NCBI RefSeq assembly: GCF_016907955.1
Contig: NZ_JAFBCX010000001.1
Location: 744,001 to 808,000 of the forward strand
Reading direction: 5' to 3'
Length of the DNA stretch: 64,000 nt
From: Lentzea nigeriaca
Lineage (GTDB): Bacteria > Actinomycetota > Actinomycetes > Mycobacteriales > Pseudonocardiaceae
Part shown: positions 25,006 through 33,813 of the stretch, in pieces
Layout: every line of letters begins with the position of its first letter
Position numbering within the stretch: position 1 is the stretch's first letter
Made by a program: the position numbers and the translations under genes
The notes under the pieces: generated by a model
What the model was told of the DNA's origin: nothing
Seen by the model: the letters and a program-made list of their open reading frames with translations, nothing else
The model's database searches: none

Positions 25006-25755
25006 ATGGCGACACTGGTGACGTTCCACGCGCATCCCGACGACGAGTGCATCGTCACGGGTGGTGTGATGCGGAAGGCGTTCGAGGAGGGGCATCGGGT
25101 CGTGCTCGTCGTCGCGACTCGAGGGGAGGCCGGTGAGATCCCGGACTTCCTGGAACCGGGCGAGGAGCTGTGGCAGCGGCGGGTGGAGGAGACGTACGCG
25201 GCGGCCGACCTGCTGGGGGTGGCGCGGGTGGAGTTCCTGGGATACCTGGACTCCGGGATGATGGGGGACGAGCTCAACGAGCGGCCGGGATCGTTCTGGA
25301 CGGCCGACGTCGAGGAGGCCGCGCGCAAGCTCGCCGCGATTCTCCAGGAAGAGAACGCGAAAGCGCTCACGATCTACGACAGCTTCGGCGGGTACGGTCA
25401 CCCCGACCACATCCAGGTGCACCGGGTGGGCAAGCGGGCCGCGGAGATCGCCGGCACGCCCGCGGTCTACCGGGCGATGGTGAAGGAGTCCGAGTTCCGC
25501 GAGGCGATGCGGCGCGCGGGGGAGGCGGAGCCGCCGCCGCTGGGGGAGGACGCCGTGCCGGAGTCGGAGATCAACGTCGGGGTCGACGTCAGCAAGTACC
25601 TGGACGTGAAACGGGCCGCGATGCGCGCGCACGCCTCGCAGATCCCCGAGCACTCGTTCTTCCTGGCGCTGGACGACGAGACGTTCGCCCACGTCTTCGA
25701 CACCGAGTGGTTCATCCGCGAAGGCCACGGCCAGGAGACGACTTTGGACCTCTGA
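25006..25755 (+). CDS. PIG-L family deacetylase
   Basis: A 249-residue zinc hydrolase of the LmbE/PIG-L family. The metal motif HAHPDDE is at residues 8-14 and the second ligand segment GGYGHPDHIQVHRVG lies in the middle. The family removes acetyl groups from GlcNAc-containing molecules; in actinomycetes MshB and Mca act on mycothiol intermediates or conjugates, but the sequence near the zinc site is not diagnostic for those. A promoter shared with the divergent UGT is plausible, and a joint role in glycosylated metabolite handling is inference. It ends at a hairpin terminator. Confidence 0.9.
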   Translation: MATLVTFHAHPDDECIVTGGVMRKAFEEGHRVVLVVATRGEAGEIPDFLEPGEELWQRRVEETYAAADLLGVARVEFLGYLDSGMMGDELNERPGSFWTADVEEAARKLAAILQEENAKALTIYDSFGGYGHPDHIQVHRVGKRAAEIAGTPAVYRAMVKESEFREAMRRAGEAEPPPLGEDAVPESEINVGVDVSKYLDVKRAAMRAHASQIPEHSFFLALDDETFAHVFDTEWFIREGHGQETTLDL

Positions 25756-25761
25756 GGAACG

Positions 25762-25790
25762 CGGGGGCGGTCCGCAGGCCGCCCCCGTTT
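25762..25790 (+). terminator. intrinsic terminator between PIG-L and LAATG protein genes
   Basis: CGGGGGCGG and CCGCCCCCG form a 9-bp stem with an 8-base loop followed by TTT, placed between two convergent genes. Confidence 0.75.
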
Positions 25791-25808
25791 CCGTGTTGCT
25801 CAGCTAGT

Positions 25809-26417
25809 TCACGCGCTGCGGCGGCGGCGCAGGAACAGCAGGGTGCCGGCACCGGCGCCGACGAGACCCAGACCCGAGAGCAGCAGCCACAGCGGGGACG
25901 CGCCGGTCGCCGCGAGCGGCGGTTCCGGCGTGCTGCCACCGGGAGCCGGCGGCGTCACGGAGGACGACGGCGCCTCCGTCGTCGTGGTGGTGGTCTTGGT
26001 CGTGGTCTCCGACGGCGGCGTCGACTTCGTCGGCGGTGCCTTCTTGACGCAGGCGGCGGTCTTGTCGAGGGTGATTTCCTTCGTCCAGCCGTTCCGCGCC
26101 CCAGGGTCGTCGTAGGCCTTGATCGACACCTTGTACACGTGCTCGGACTTGCCGTCGCTCTCCCAGCCGGTCTCGTTGTGGGAGTCGCCGAACGTGACCT
26201 TGTGGTCCTGCTTCACGTCGTCGATGAAGACTTCGAGGGTGTTCTTCTTCTCCGGGCCGTACCACTTGAGGTCCACATTCAACGAGGACTTCTGAGTCTT
26301 CTCGTCACACGAGGCCTTCACCACGGGGGTGTGCGCGCTTGCCGGCGTGGCGAGCGCGAGTGAGGCCAGAACCGTGGTGCCAGCCACCACGAACGCGCCG
26401 AGAACTCTTCTTGCCAA
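25809..26417 (-). CDS. LAATG-anchored cell-surface protein (sortase E-type substrate)
   Basis: A 202-residue exported protein. The start is TTG 26417, with AGGAG 9 bases upstream, giving the signal LARRVLGAFVVAGTTVLASLALATPASA. The mature part is a beta-rich domain with one Cys pair, then a Thr/Pro linker (TTTKTTTTTTEAPSS). It ends in LAATG, a hydrophobic helix and RRRR, the cell-wall sorting layout; LAxTG is the class E sortase motif of high-GC actinobacteria. It would be covalently attached to peptidoglycan. The outer domain's role is not known. Confidence 0.85.
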   Translation of the reverse strand: MARRVLGAFVVAGTTVLASLALATPASAHTPVVKASCDEKTQKSSLNVDLKWYGPEKKNTLEVFIDDVKQDHKVTFGDSHNETGWESDGKSEHVYKVSIKAYDDPGARNGWTKEITLDKTAACVKKAPPTKSTPPSETTTKTTTTTTEAPSSSVTPPAPGGSTPEPPLAATGASPLWLLLSGLGLVGAGAGTLLFLRRRRSA

Positions 26418-26551
26418 CGGAATTTCTCCTGCTCTGCTTGGTGCATGGCGGATCGAGCACATTTGATTTCATGATCACCCGACCGGGTGAACCGCGCCAC
26501 GCTAGCAACACTGAGCGGTCGAAAGGTCACTGTCCGGCAACACTTGAATCG

Positions 26552-29410
26552 TCAATCAGGGAATTTCGTCACTCGTTCGAGGAGGCCGAGCATCCCGGCG
26601 ACCAGGCGCATCTGCTCCACTCCGCGTACGTCGGCGTCCAGCAGCCGCGGCGAGCAGATCATCACGGCGAGCGCCTGGGCACGGGACAGTGCCACGTTCA
26701 ATCTGTTACGTGACAAAAGAAAGTCCAGGCCACGGGGTAGGTCCACGGTGGACGACGACGTCATCGACATGATGACCGCGGGTGCTTCCTGGCCCTGGAA
26801 GCGGTCCACGGTGCCGACCCGAGTTCCATCGAACCCCGCATCCGCGAGCCGCCGCCGGATCACCCTGACCTGCAGGTTGTACGGCGCCACCACGAGAATG
26901 TCCGCATCGGTCAGTTCGCGCGTCTTGTCATTGTCCGTCCACGTGCGACCGACGAGCCGGCGCACGGTGTCGACCACGGCGTCTGCCTCTTCGGTCGACG
27001 AGGTGATGTTGTGCCGGTGATCGACCTCACGCAGGTAGATGCCGGGCTCGATGCCCTCGATCGAACGGTGGCGCGCGGTTTCGTGCGAATGGAGCAGTCC
27101 GGCGTACGACAGCTCCGACACCGGCTTGCACACCGCGGGGTGCATCCGGCGCGTCTCGGCCAGGAAATAGCCGAGGTGATCAGGGATGACGTCCGCGCCG
27201 CCGAGCAGGTGCCCGAGCGCGGACGCGTCCGAGCCCGGCGGGTGCACGCCCTGCACGACCTGGGGCAGCTGCTGCGGATCTCCCAGCAGCACGAGGTTCC
27301 GCGCGGCCGTCGCCACCGCCACGGCGTCGGCCAGCGCGAACTGACCGGCCTCGTCGATGATCATCACGTCGAACGGCTGCGCCTTGATCACGGCGTTGGC
27401 GAACGTCCACGCGGTGCCGCCGACGAGGTGCCCCCGCGGGTGTTCCTCGCGCCAGCGGGCCAGCGCGCCGTTGTCCTTCGGCTGGTCCCACGGGCAGTCC
27501 TCCTCCGGCTTTCCCTTGGGTCGCTTGGCCGTCGGGATGCCCGGATCGACGCTGGACAGCACGTTCTCCACGGCCTTGTGCGAGGTCGACGTCACCGCGA
27601 CCGTCTTGCCCTGGTCGATCAGATGCTTCACGAGCTTGGTCGCGAGGTAGGTCTTGCCGGCTCCGGGCGGCCCCTGCACCGCGAGCGTGCCGCCGTCGAG
27701 CTGGTCGACGGCCTTGAGCACGGCCTGCACGACGTCCGGGTGCTGCGGCAGCGGTTGCGCGGGCGGGGTGCGCAGCAGCAGGTCGATGCCGGGGTTGCGG
27801 GGGAGCAGCGGCAGCAGGTGCACGGCCTGTTCAGCCAGCTCCGCGACCGCCTCGTCCTTCGGCGCCGCCGGAACCGGGCTGCCCGGCAGCACCGCGATCG
27901 GCAGTTCGGAATGCTCCTGCGCGTTGCTCTCGGTGAGCACCAGCTCGTACGGGTTGTCGTCCGACACCACGGCGTTGCGCGTGACGTTGCCGGGATAGAG
28001 GAGCCTGACCTGCTCGTCCTTGCCGAACGGGTGCGGCCGCTCCGGGTCGATCCGTGCGTGCACCTGACGTTTGTGCGTCCTGACCCGCCCGCTCGGCGGC
28101 ACCCAGTCCTCGGCCCTGAGCGTGATCGGCACCGCGCAGTTCGAGTCGGTCTCCAGATCCGAGATCGGCGCGCTGGCCTGCCGGAAGAAGTCACCCCACG
28201 CGGGGCTCGCCTCCCGCCGGTGGTAGCCGACGGTCGCCGCGAACAACGTGTGCCCCTCGGCGATCAGCGGCTCGGTCAGAGCGGCCAGTCGCCGCGCCCG
28301 TTCCGCAGCCTTCTCCAGCGCGGCCTCGTCGCGCTCCTCCCTGACCGCCGTCTCGACGCCGTGCTCGCGCTTGATCCTCTCCAGCAGGTCCCGCACGCCT
28401 CGGGTGGGAATGTCGTCGTGCAGCAACGGTTTCAGGGCCTGCAGCGTGTACTCCCGAGTGGACACCCGCAGCACCCGGCGGGTCAGCGCGCCCAGGTCGA
28501 CACAACGGCGCACGAGTTCGTCCACTTCGGACTCTTTGAGGGCCGCGCGCGCCGCCCGGCCGACGAGGTCGTGCGGCGTGAAGTGGTAGACGGTCCCGGT
28601 GGGCGTGCGGTCGACGAACTCCGCGAACGTGCCCTCCCAGCCGGGCGTGCGGAACGTGTCGCCGTCGACCTCCAGGAACACGTCGTCCTCGGCGGGTTCC
28701 GGCAGGTACTGCAACGCTTCCGGGGCGACGACCTCGTAGGTCGTGACGCCGGTGCGTTCCTGCTGAACCTGCAGCCGGGCCTGCGCGGTCAGCGCGGTGA
28801 AGCTCGCGGGCGACAGCGTGGCGGGCCGTTCCTCGGTGGCCGCGAGCGCGTCGATGGTGTCGATGCCGGCTGAAACCAGCTTTCGCCGCTGGTCGGCGCG
28901 CAACCCGGCGACGAGCGACAGATCACGGGCCTCCTCGCGGCCCGCGGCGCAGTGGCGGGCGAACCGGCAGCCGGTGCACGCCGCCCTGACGTCACCCCAC
29001 GACCGCTCCGGCGCTGGTCCCGGCTGAGCCAGCCGCGCCTTGAGTCGACCAAGCAGGGGTGCGAAGTCGGCGATCCGGAACGAGGTGCGCTTGCCGTCGA
29101 CGAGCAGGTGCGCCCGCTCGGCACCGACCGCCTGCGCGGCCGCCGTCAGGCTCAGCACGGCCAGCGGAGTGGCTTCCTCCGCGGTCGGCTCGTAACCGGA
29201 CGGCGTGCGGATCAACGTCGCCGAGCAGTGGAAGACACCGTCGAAGAAGACCGCGTTCTCGATGACGTCCTTCCCGGCGCGCATCTCGTCGGCCGTGACG
29301 GAGGCCTGAACGCGCAGCTCGGCCGGATCACCCAGCCGATCGGCACGTCCCAGGTAGCTGCGGTGCTCGCACTCGAGCAGGTCGACGAGGTCCGACGGGC
29401 TGGCGAGCAT
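26552..29410 (-). CDS. bifunctional RecB-like nuclease / SF1 DNA helicase (TM0106/Dna2-like)
   Basis: A 952-residue protein. The N-terminal part is a RecB/Cas4-like nuclease with an iron-sulfur ligand pattern (Cys14, then Cys145, Cys148 and Cys154 in CTGCRFARHC), as in Dna2 and AddB. The C-terminal half is an SF1 (AAA_11/AAA_12) helicase: Walker A QGPPGAGKTYLA, Walker B MIIDEAGQ, LLGDPQQLPQV, FLAETRRMHP, VGTVDRFQGQE and NVALSRA. It is expected to process DNA ends in repair or in degradation of foreign DNA. It is preceded on the same strand by Ku (after a hairpin), which supports a repair context. Confidence 0.9.
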   Translation of the reverse strand: MLASPSDLVDLLECEHRSYLGRADRLGDPAELRVQASVTADEMRAGKDVIENAVFFDGVFHCSATLIRTPSGYEPTAEEATPLAVLSLTAAAQAVGAERAHLLVDGKRTSFRIADFAPLLGRLKARLAQPGPAPERSWGDVRAACTGCRFARHCAAGREEARDLSLVAGLRADQRRKLVSAGIDTIDALAATEERPATLSPASFTALTAQARLQVQQERTGVTTYEVVAPEALQYLPEPAEDDVFLEVDGDTFRTPGWEGTFAEFVDRTPTGTVYHFTPHDLVGRAARAALKESEVDELVRRCVDLGALTRRVLRVSTREYTLQALKPLLHDDIPTRGVRDLLERIKREHGVETAVREERDEAALEKAAERARRLAALTEPLIAEGHTLFAATVGYHRREASPAWGDFFRQASAPISDLETDSNCAVPITLRAEDWVPPSGRVRTHKRQVHARIDPERPHPFGKDEQVRLLYPGNVTRNAVVSDDNPYELVLTESNAQEHSELPIAVLPGSPVPAAPKDEAVAELAEQAVHLLPLLPRNPGIDLLLRTPPAQPLPQHPDVVQAVLKAVDQLDGGTLAVQGPPGAGKTYLATKLVKHLIDQGKTVAVTSTSHKAVENVLSSVDPGIPTAKRPKGKPEEDCPWDQPKDNGALARWREEHPRGHLVGGTAWTFANAVIKAQPFDVMIIDEAGQFALADAVAVATAARNLVLLGDPQQLPQVVQGVHPPGSDASALGHLLGGADVIPDHLGYFLAETRRMHPAVCKPVSELSYAGLLHSHETARHRSIEGIEPGIYLREVDHRHNITSSTEEADAVVDTVRRLVGRTWTDNDKTRELTDADILVVAPYNLQVRVIRRRLADAGFDGTRVGTVDRFQGQEAPAVIMSMTSSSTVDLPRGLDFLLSRNRLNVALSRAQALAVMICSPRLLDADVRGVEQMRLVAGMLGLLERVTKFPD

Positions 29411-29444
29411 GGGAAGTGATGCTAGCCAGCACCCCCGGCGGCAC

Positions 29445-29489
29445 GGGCGAACGACCCGCGTTCATCCCCGTCACGTGGGTCGTCCGCCC
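29445..29489 (-). terminator. hairpin between Ku and nuclease-helicase genes
   Basis: GGGCGAACGACCC (29445-29457) pairs with GGGTCGTCCGCCC (29477-29489), 12 of 13 positions, just past the Ku stop. Probable terminator or attenuator ahead of the nuclease-helicase gene. Confidence 0.5.
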
Positions 29490-29502
29490 GCACCGCCAGG
29501 AG

Positions 29503-30165
29503 CTACACGTTCGCCTCGACCAGCTTCAGCAGGGCCTCGGCGTGGGTGTTCGGATAGTCGTGGGGCCGGAACGGCCGGGTCTGCGCCCGCACCAGCGCCG
29601 CCGCGGCCGCCAGCTCGCCGGTGCGGACCTCGGTGTCGCGGTGCAGGAACGGGAAGTGCGGCTCGCGGACCTCGTCCGGCCACAGCAGCGTGTGCAGGAC
29701 GATCACCCCGTGCTGCGGGCGCAGAGCGGCGAGGGTTTCCTTGCCGCGCAACCCGAACTTGACGATCGCCGCGGTCTTCGTGCGTTCCAGGGTCTCGCGC
29801 AGCAGCACGTACGAGCGGACCGAGAGGTCGTCCGGCTCGACGTAGTAGCTGCGGTGCAACGCGATCGGGTCGAGGTCGGTCTGCGGCGCGAACTGCTGGA
29901 CGTCGATGACGCCGTCCTCGGGGGCCGGCAGGTCGCGCGGGTCGATCTGCACGATCCGGCCGTCCTCGAGCTCGTAGCCGCGGCCGATGTCGTCCGGCGT
30001 CAGACGCAGCGAGCACTCGCCGCACACCTGCTGATGCCGGACGCGGCCGCTGTCCTCGCGGTGCACCAGGTGCACCCTGCCGCGGTGTTCAGTCGAGGCG
30101 GCCACCAGCCGCACCGTCATCGTCGTCATGCCGAACCGGAGTGCTCCCCGCCACACAGTCCTCAT
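29503..30165 (-). CDS. ku: Ku protein (non-homologous end joining)
   Basis: A 220-residue bacterial Ku core. Family strings include MRTVWRGALRFGM, VHLVHREDSGRVRHQQVCGEC, GYELEDGRIVQIDPRDL, HRSYYVEPDDLS, YVLLRETLERTKTAAIVKFGLR and VIVLHTLLWPDEVR. Ku forms a homodimeric ring on DNA ends and recruits ligase D. It stops soon after the core, lacking the basic C-terminal tail found in longer actinobacterial Ku proteins, so it may be one of several paralogues. No ligase D gene is in the window. Confidence 0.92.
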   Translation of the reverse strand: MRTVWRGALRFGMTTMTVRLVAASTEHRGRVHLVHREDSGRVRHQQVCGECSLRLTPDDIGRGYELEDGRIVQIDPRDLPAPEDGVIDVQQFAPQTDLDPIALHRSYYVEPDDLSVRSYVLLRETLERTKTAAIVKFGLRGKETLAALRPQHGVIVLHTLLWPDEVREPHFPFLHRDTEVRTGELAAAAALVRAQTRPFRPHDYPNTHAEALLKLVEANV

Positions 30166-30230
30166 GACAAATGAGTACTCGAACGTGTGGTCGAATAGTC
30201 GCTCCGCGTGACGAAAGGACTCGTTCGGGT

Positions 30231-30254
30231 GCGTCCGACAGGTACCTCGGACGC
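30231..30254 (-). terminator. short hairpin downstream of the zinc-ribbon SDR gene
   Basis: GCGTCCGA and TCGGACGC pair around an 8-base loop, 17 bases past the SDR stop on the minus strand. A weak terminator candidate without a U-tract. Confidence 0.4.
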
Positions 30255-30270
30255 GTGCGGCGGAAATCCC

Positions 30271-31656
30271 CTACCAGGGCGCCGGTGCGTAATCCTTGAG
30301 GAAGCACCCGTACAGGTCCTCGCCCGCCTCGCCGCGCACGATCGGGTCGTACACCCGCGCGGCCCCGTCCACCAGGTCGAGCGGTGCGTGGAAGCCCTCG
30401 TCGGCGAGCCGCATCTTCAACGGGTGCGGGCGCTCGTCGGTGATCCAGCCGGTGTCGACCGCGGTCATCAGGATGCCGTCGCTGGCCAGCATCTCCTCGG
30501 CGCTCGTGCGCGTCAACATGTTGAGCGCCGCCTTGGCCATGTTCGTGTGCGGGTGCCCGGAACCCTTGTAGGCGCGGGAGAACTGACCCTCCATCGCGGA
30601 CACGTTCACCACGTACTTGCGCCGGAAAGCCGACTTCGCCATCGCCGGGCGCAGCCGCGAGATGAGCAGGAACGGCGCCGTCGAGTTGCACAGCTGCACT
30701 TCCAGCAGCTCCACCGGGTCGACCTCGTCGACGTTCTGCACCCACGAGTTCGTCGCGGCGGTGTCCGGCACCAGGCCGCCCGCGTCGATGTCCTTCGAGC
30801 CCGCCATCAGTGCGAGCGTCGTCACCGAGTGCGCCTCGGGCACCGCCGTGCCCGGCAGGGCGAGCTGGCCGTGGCCGCCGAACGAGATCAGCTCCGGCCT
30901 GCGTGCGTCCCCGGTCAGCGCCTCGTGCTCGGCGGCGGCGAGCGGCGCGTAGGCACCGGGGGAGCGGCGCACGGTCTGCGCGGCGTTGTTGATCAGGACG
31001 TCCAACGGGCCGTGCGCGGCCACCTCGTCGGCCAGCGCCAGCACCTGGGCCGGGTCGCGCAGGTCGATGCCCACGATCTTGAGCCGGTCGATCCAGTCGG
31101 CCGCGTCGGGCATCGAGGCGAACCGGCGGGCGGCGTCCTTGGGGAACCTGGTGGTGATCGTGGTGTGCGCGCCGTCACGCAGCAGGCGCAGCGCGATGTA
31201 CATGCCGATCTTCGCGCGGCCACCGGTCAGCAGCGCGTTGCGGCCGGTCAGGTCCGTGCGCGCGTCCCGCTTGCTGTGGTTGAACGCGGCACAGGACGGG
31301 CAGAGGTTGTGGTAGAAGGCGTCCACCTCGACGAACCGCTGCCGGCACGTGTAGCAGGACCGCGCCCGCAGCAGCGTGCCGGCCGTGGCGCCCTGAGCGT
31401 TCGACACGAGCGGCAGGCCCTGCGTCTCGTCGTCGATGCGGTCCGGTGACCCGGTGGCGGTCAGCGCGGTGACGGCCCGGTCGTTGGCCGTGATGGCGGC
31501 CTTGCGCTCGGCCTTCCGGAACTTCTTCGCGGCCTTGAAGATCTTCGCGGTGGCCCGGCGGACGCGCACCGCGTCCTCGTGCTCCGCGGGCAGGTCCTCG
31601 ACCTGGGCAAGCACGCGCAGGCAGACTTCCAGCTCTGCGGGGTCGATCGAGGTCAT
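30271..31656 (-). CDS. zinc-ribbon-containing SDR-fold protein with altered catalytic motif
   Basis: A 461-residue protein from ATG 31656. Residues 1-95 are helical and Lys/Arg-rich (IFKAAKKFRKAERKAAI). Residues 101-122 hold a zinc-ribbon-like set, CYTC and CPSC. A Rossmann fold follows, with TGGRAKIG at 144-151, INNAAQ and the Ser in NVSAMEG. The usual Tyr-x3-Lys is replaced by TNMAK (Thr at the Tyr position), so standard SDR chemistry is doubtful. It is cytosolic. It is divergent from the HAD gene with only 36 bases between starts. The substrate is unknown. Confidence 0.78.
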   Translation of the reverse strand: MTSIDPAELEVCLRVLAQVEDLPAEHEDAVRVRRATAKIFKAAKKFRKAERKAAITANDRAVTALTATGSPDRIDDETQGLPLVSNAQGATAGTLLRARSCYTCRQRFVEVDAFYHNLCPSCAAFNHSKRDARTDLTGRNALLTGGRAKIGMYIALRLLRDGAHTTITTRFPKDAARRFASMPDAADWIDRLKIVGIDLRDPAQVLALADEVAAHGPLDVLINNAAQTVRRSPGAYAPLAAAEHEALTGDARRPELISFGGHGQLALPGTAVPEAHSVTTLALMAGSKDIDAGGLVPDTAATNSWVQNVDEVDPVELLEVQLCNSTAPFLLISRLRPAMAKSAFRRKYVVNVSAMEGQFSRAYKGSGHPHTNMAKAALNMLTRTSAEEMLASDGILMTAVDTGWITDERPHPLKMRLADEGFHAPLDLVDGAARVYDPIVRGEAGEDLYGCFLKDYAPAPW

Positions 31657-31692
31657 GAGCAGGCATTTTACGGGTGGAGGGGTGGTGGTCCG

Positions 31693-32412
31693 ATGACCGG
31701 GCCCGAACTGCTGGTGCTGTGGGACATCGACAACACGCTGATCTCGGCTCGCGGCTTCGGCAAGCTGATGTACCGCGAGGCGTTCCTGACTGCCTTCGGC
31801 AGGGAGCTGAACGGCCCTGTCGACCTGGGCGGACGCACCGAGCTGGACGTCATCGCCGAGATCTTGCGTCAGCACGGGATCGAGCACACGGACGAGGCGT
31901 CGCAGCTGCTCGCCAACGCGCTCGCCAACTCGTTCGAGAGCAACAGGGCGGACCTGCCCGGCCACAGCGAGGTGCTGCCGGGCGCCCTGAAGGCGCTCGA
32001 ACACTTCGCCGACGACCCGCGCGTGCACCAGGGCGTGCTGACCGCGAACCTGCCCAGCGTCGCGCGGATCAAGCTGGAGGCGTTCGGGCTGGCTCACCTC
32101 GTCGACTGGGACGTGAGCGCGTTCGGCGACGACCACGCCGACCGCGCGGAGCTGGTGACGTTCGCCCGAGAACGCGCACGGCACATCCGGCCGTTCACCG
32201 ATGACGAAGTGGTGCTGATCGGTGACACCCCGCACGACGTGCACGCGGCGGTCACCGCGGGCGTGCGGCTGGTGGCCGTCGCCACGGGACGCAGCAGCGG
32301 GGAGGACCTCCGCAGGGCCGGTGCGACCGCGGTGCTCGACGACCTCAGCGACCTCGGCGAACTGATCAGGCAGGTGTGGAGCGACGCCGCGCAGGGAAAC
32401 CGCACGGCATGA
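31693..32412 (+). CDS. HAD-family hydrolase (phosphatase)
   Basis: A 239-residue HAD hydrolase. Motif I is WDIDNTLIS (DxDxT form), motif II is the Thr in GVLTANL, motif III is a Lys in RIKLEAFGL, and motif IV is VVLIGDTPHDVHAA. A helical cap lies between motifs I and II, as in phosphoglycolate phosphatase-like enzymes. GGAGGGG lies about 10 bases upstream of the ATG. Its stop overlaps the start of the small acidic protein gene in an ATGA junction, making it the first gene of a run leading to the SLOG/SLATT genes. Confidence 0.88.
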   Translation: MTGPELLVLWDIDNTLISARGFGKLMYREAFLTAFGRELNGPVDLGGRTELDVIAEILRQHGIEHTDEASQLLANALANSFESNRADLPGHSEVLPGALKALEHFADDPRVHQGVLTANLPSVARIKLEAFGLAHLVDWDVSAFGDDHADRAELVTFARERARHIRPFTDDEVVLIGDTPHDVHAAVTAGVRLVAVATGRSSGEDLRRAGATAVLDDLSDLGELIRQVWSDAAQGNRTA

Positions 32413-32567
32413 ACCCCGAAGCACCCGACGCGGACGTGCAGGAGCAGCAGCGCGAAGTCGTGCCGCAGGAGCCACCTGAGACGCCGGACGCACCGCTGGA
32501 GGCGAACGAGGCGGACGCCTACGAGCAGCTGCAGGAAGTTCCGCTGGACGACGAGGACCGGGGCTGA
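32409..32567 (+). CDS. small acidic protein
   Basis: A 52-residue protein with start ATG 32409 overlapping the HAD stop by 4 bases. It is rich in Glu, Asp, Pro and Gln (VQEQQREVVPQEPPETPDAP) and ends EADAYEQLQEVPLDDEDRG. It looks disordered. Similar short acidic tails occur in actinomycete hypothetical proteins; no function is known to me. The coupling to the HAD gene is the main evidence that it is real. Confidence 0.6.
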   Translation: MNPEAPDADVQEQQREVVPQEPPETPDAPLEANEADAYEQLQEVPLDDEDRG

Positions 32568-32610
32568 ACGGGTCTGGTCTGGCATCGATCACGGCGTTAT
32601 CGTGCGCGGC

Positions 32611-33813
32611 ATGCCCACAGCAGGCGGCCCGACAGTCAAACGGCTGTCCCAGCCGGACGCCGACATCAAACCCAAGGCCCTCGGCTTGCCCCGAGGGCGG
32701 ACGGTGATCTCGGTCTTCGGCTCCACCCAGGACATCGAGACGGATCTCGCCGCGAAGTTGTTACCGGTGCTCAGATCCGTCGTGGTGACCGCGGCCCGCA
32801 ACGGCGCGGTGTTCGTCACCGAAGGCACCGACAGAGGCGTTGTCCACTTGCTGGGCATGGCTTTGCAGGCCTGCGAGCAGCGCTGGCCCGTCGTCGTCGG
32901 TGTCGCGCCCAGCAGCAAGGTGCACGACCTCACCGAAACCTCCACCAACGGTCAGGTCGCGCTGGAACCCAACCACAGCGTCGCCGTCATCGTCCCCGGT
33001 TCGGAGTGGACGGACGCGACACCCGTGCTGTTCCGCACGATCGACGCCGTCCGGCACAAGAAGCCCGTCGTAGCTCTCGTCGTCGGGGGCGAGAGCGAGA
33101 AGGAGATCATCGATCACCTCAGCGGCGACAACGCACTGCTGGTGCTCGCCGGCACGGGTGGCCTCGCGGACCGCATCGCCACCGGTGACCTCACCGGGGA
33201 TCTCGCGGTGCTCGTGCGCAGCGGCAAGATCTTCATCGTCCACGTCGACGAGGGTGCCGGAAAGACGGTCACCGCGCTGGAACGGTTGCTGGGCAAGGAG
33301 AAGCCCGTCAAGCCGCCGACGATCTGGCCCAAGGTCCGCTACCGGGCGCCGGAACCGCGGCCGTTGATCGACCCCGGCTTCGTCGTCGCGTACCCGGCGC
33401 TCGCGGACGCCATCCACGACGCCAACTCCGTCGTCGCACCGGCGTTCCACGAGCTCGACGCGCAGGCCGAGGTCGAGCAGAACCGCTACCGGCTCATGGC
33501 CGTGCTCGCGATCGCGGGCGGGCTGACCACAACGGTGTTCGGCGCGCTGCAGACGTGGCTCAAAGAAACGCCGTGGCCAGGAGTTCTCGTCGTGGCCGGC
33601 GGTGCGTTCGCGGCGGCCATCACGATCGTGGCGCGCAAGCGGGAGTCGCTCGACAAGTACCTCACCGCGCGGTCGCGCGCGGAACGGTTGCGGGCGCTGT
33701 ACTTCGCCCACCTCGCCGCCCCCGCCCCGGCGACGGAGGAGGAGCGGCAGGACAAGGTGGCCGATCTGGAAGCCGCGGTCAGCGACCGCAAGCACGAGGT
33801 GGTCAGGACGTGA
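32611..33813 (+). CDS. TRPM-type SLOG (LSDAT) sensor fused to SLATT membrane domain
   Basis: A 400-residue protein. Residues 30-215 form a Rossmannoid SLOG domain of the TRPM/LSDAT group: FGSTQ at 36-40, FVTEGTDRGVVHLLGMAL at 68-85, LEPNHSVAVIVPG at 118-130 and LLVLAGTGGLADRIA at 176-190 match the TRPM pattern of glycine-rich nucleotide-binding turns. Residues 280-370 are a SLATT (DUF4231-like) unit with two TM helices (about 294-313 and 323-341) and a helical tail. SLOG domains are predicted to bind nucleotide ligands, and SLATT to form a membrane pore or effector in conflict systems. ATG 32611 is used; GTG 32602 is possible, and neither has a clear Shine-Dalgarno. The stop overlaps the next gene. 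Confidence 0.8.
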   Translation: MPTAGGPTVKRLSQPDADIKPKALGLPRGRTVISVFGSTQDIETDLAAKLLPVLRSVVVTAARNGAVFVTEGTDRGVVHLLGMALQACEQRWPVVVGVAPSSKVHDLTETSTNGQVALEPNHSVAVIVPGSEWTDATPVLFRTIDAVRHKKPVVALVVGGESEKEIIDHLSGDNALLVLAGTGGLADRIATGDLTGDLAVLVRSGKIFIVHVDEGAGKTVTALERLLGKEKPVKPPTIWPKVRYRAPEPRPLIDPGFVVAYPALADAIHDANSVVAPAFHELDAQAEVEQNRYRLMAVLAIAGGLTTTVFGALQTWLKETPWPGVLVVAGGAFAAAITIVARKRESLDKYLTARSRAERLRALYFAHLAAPAPATEEERQDKVADLEAAVSDRKHEVVRT

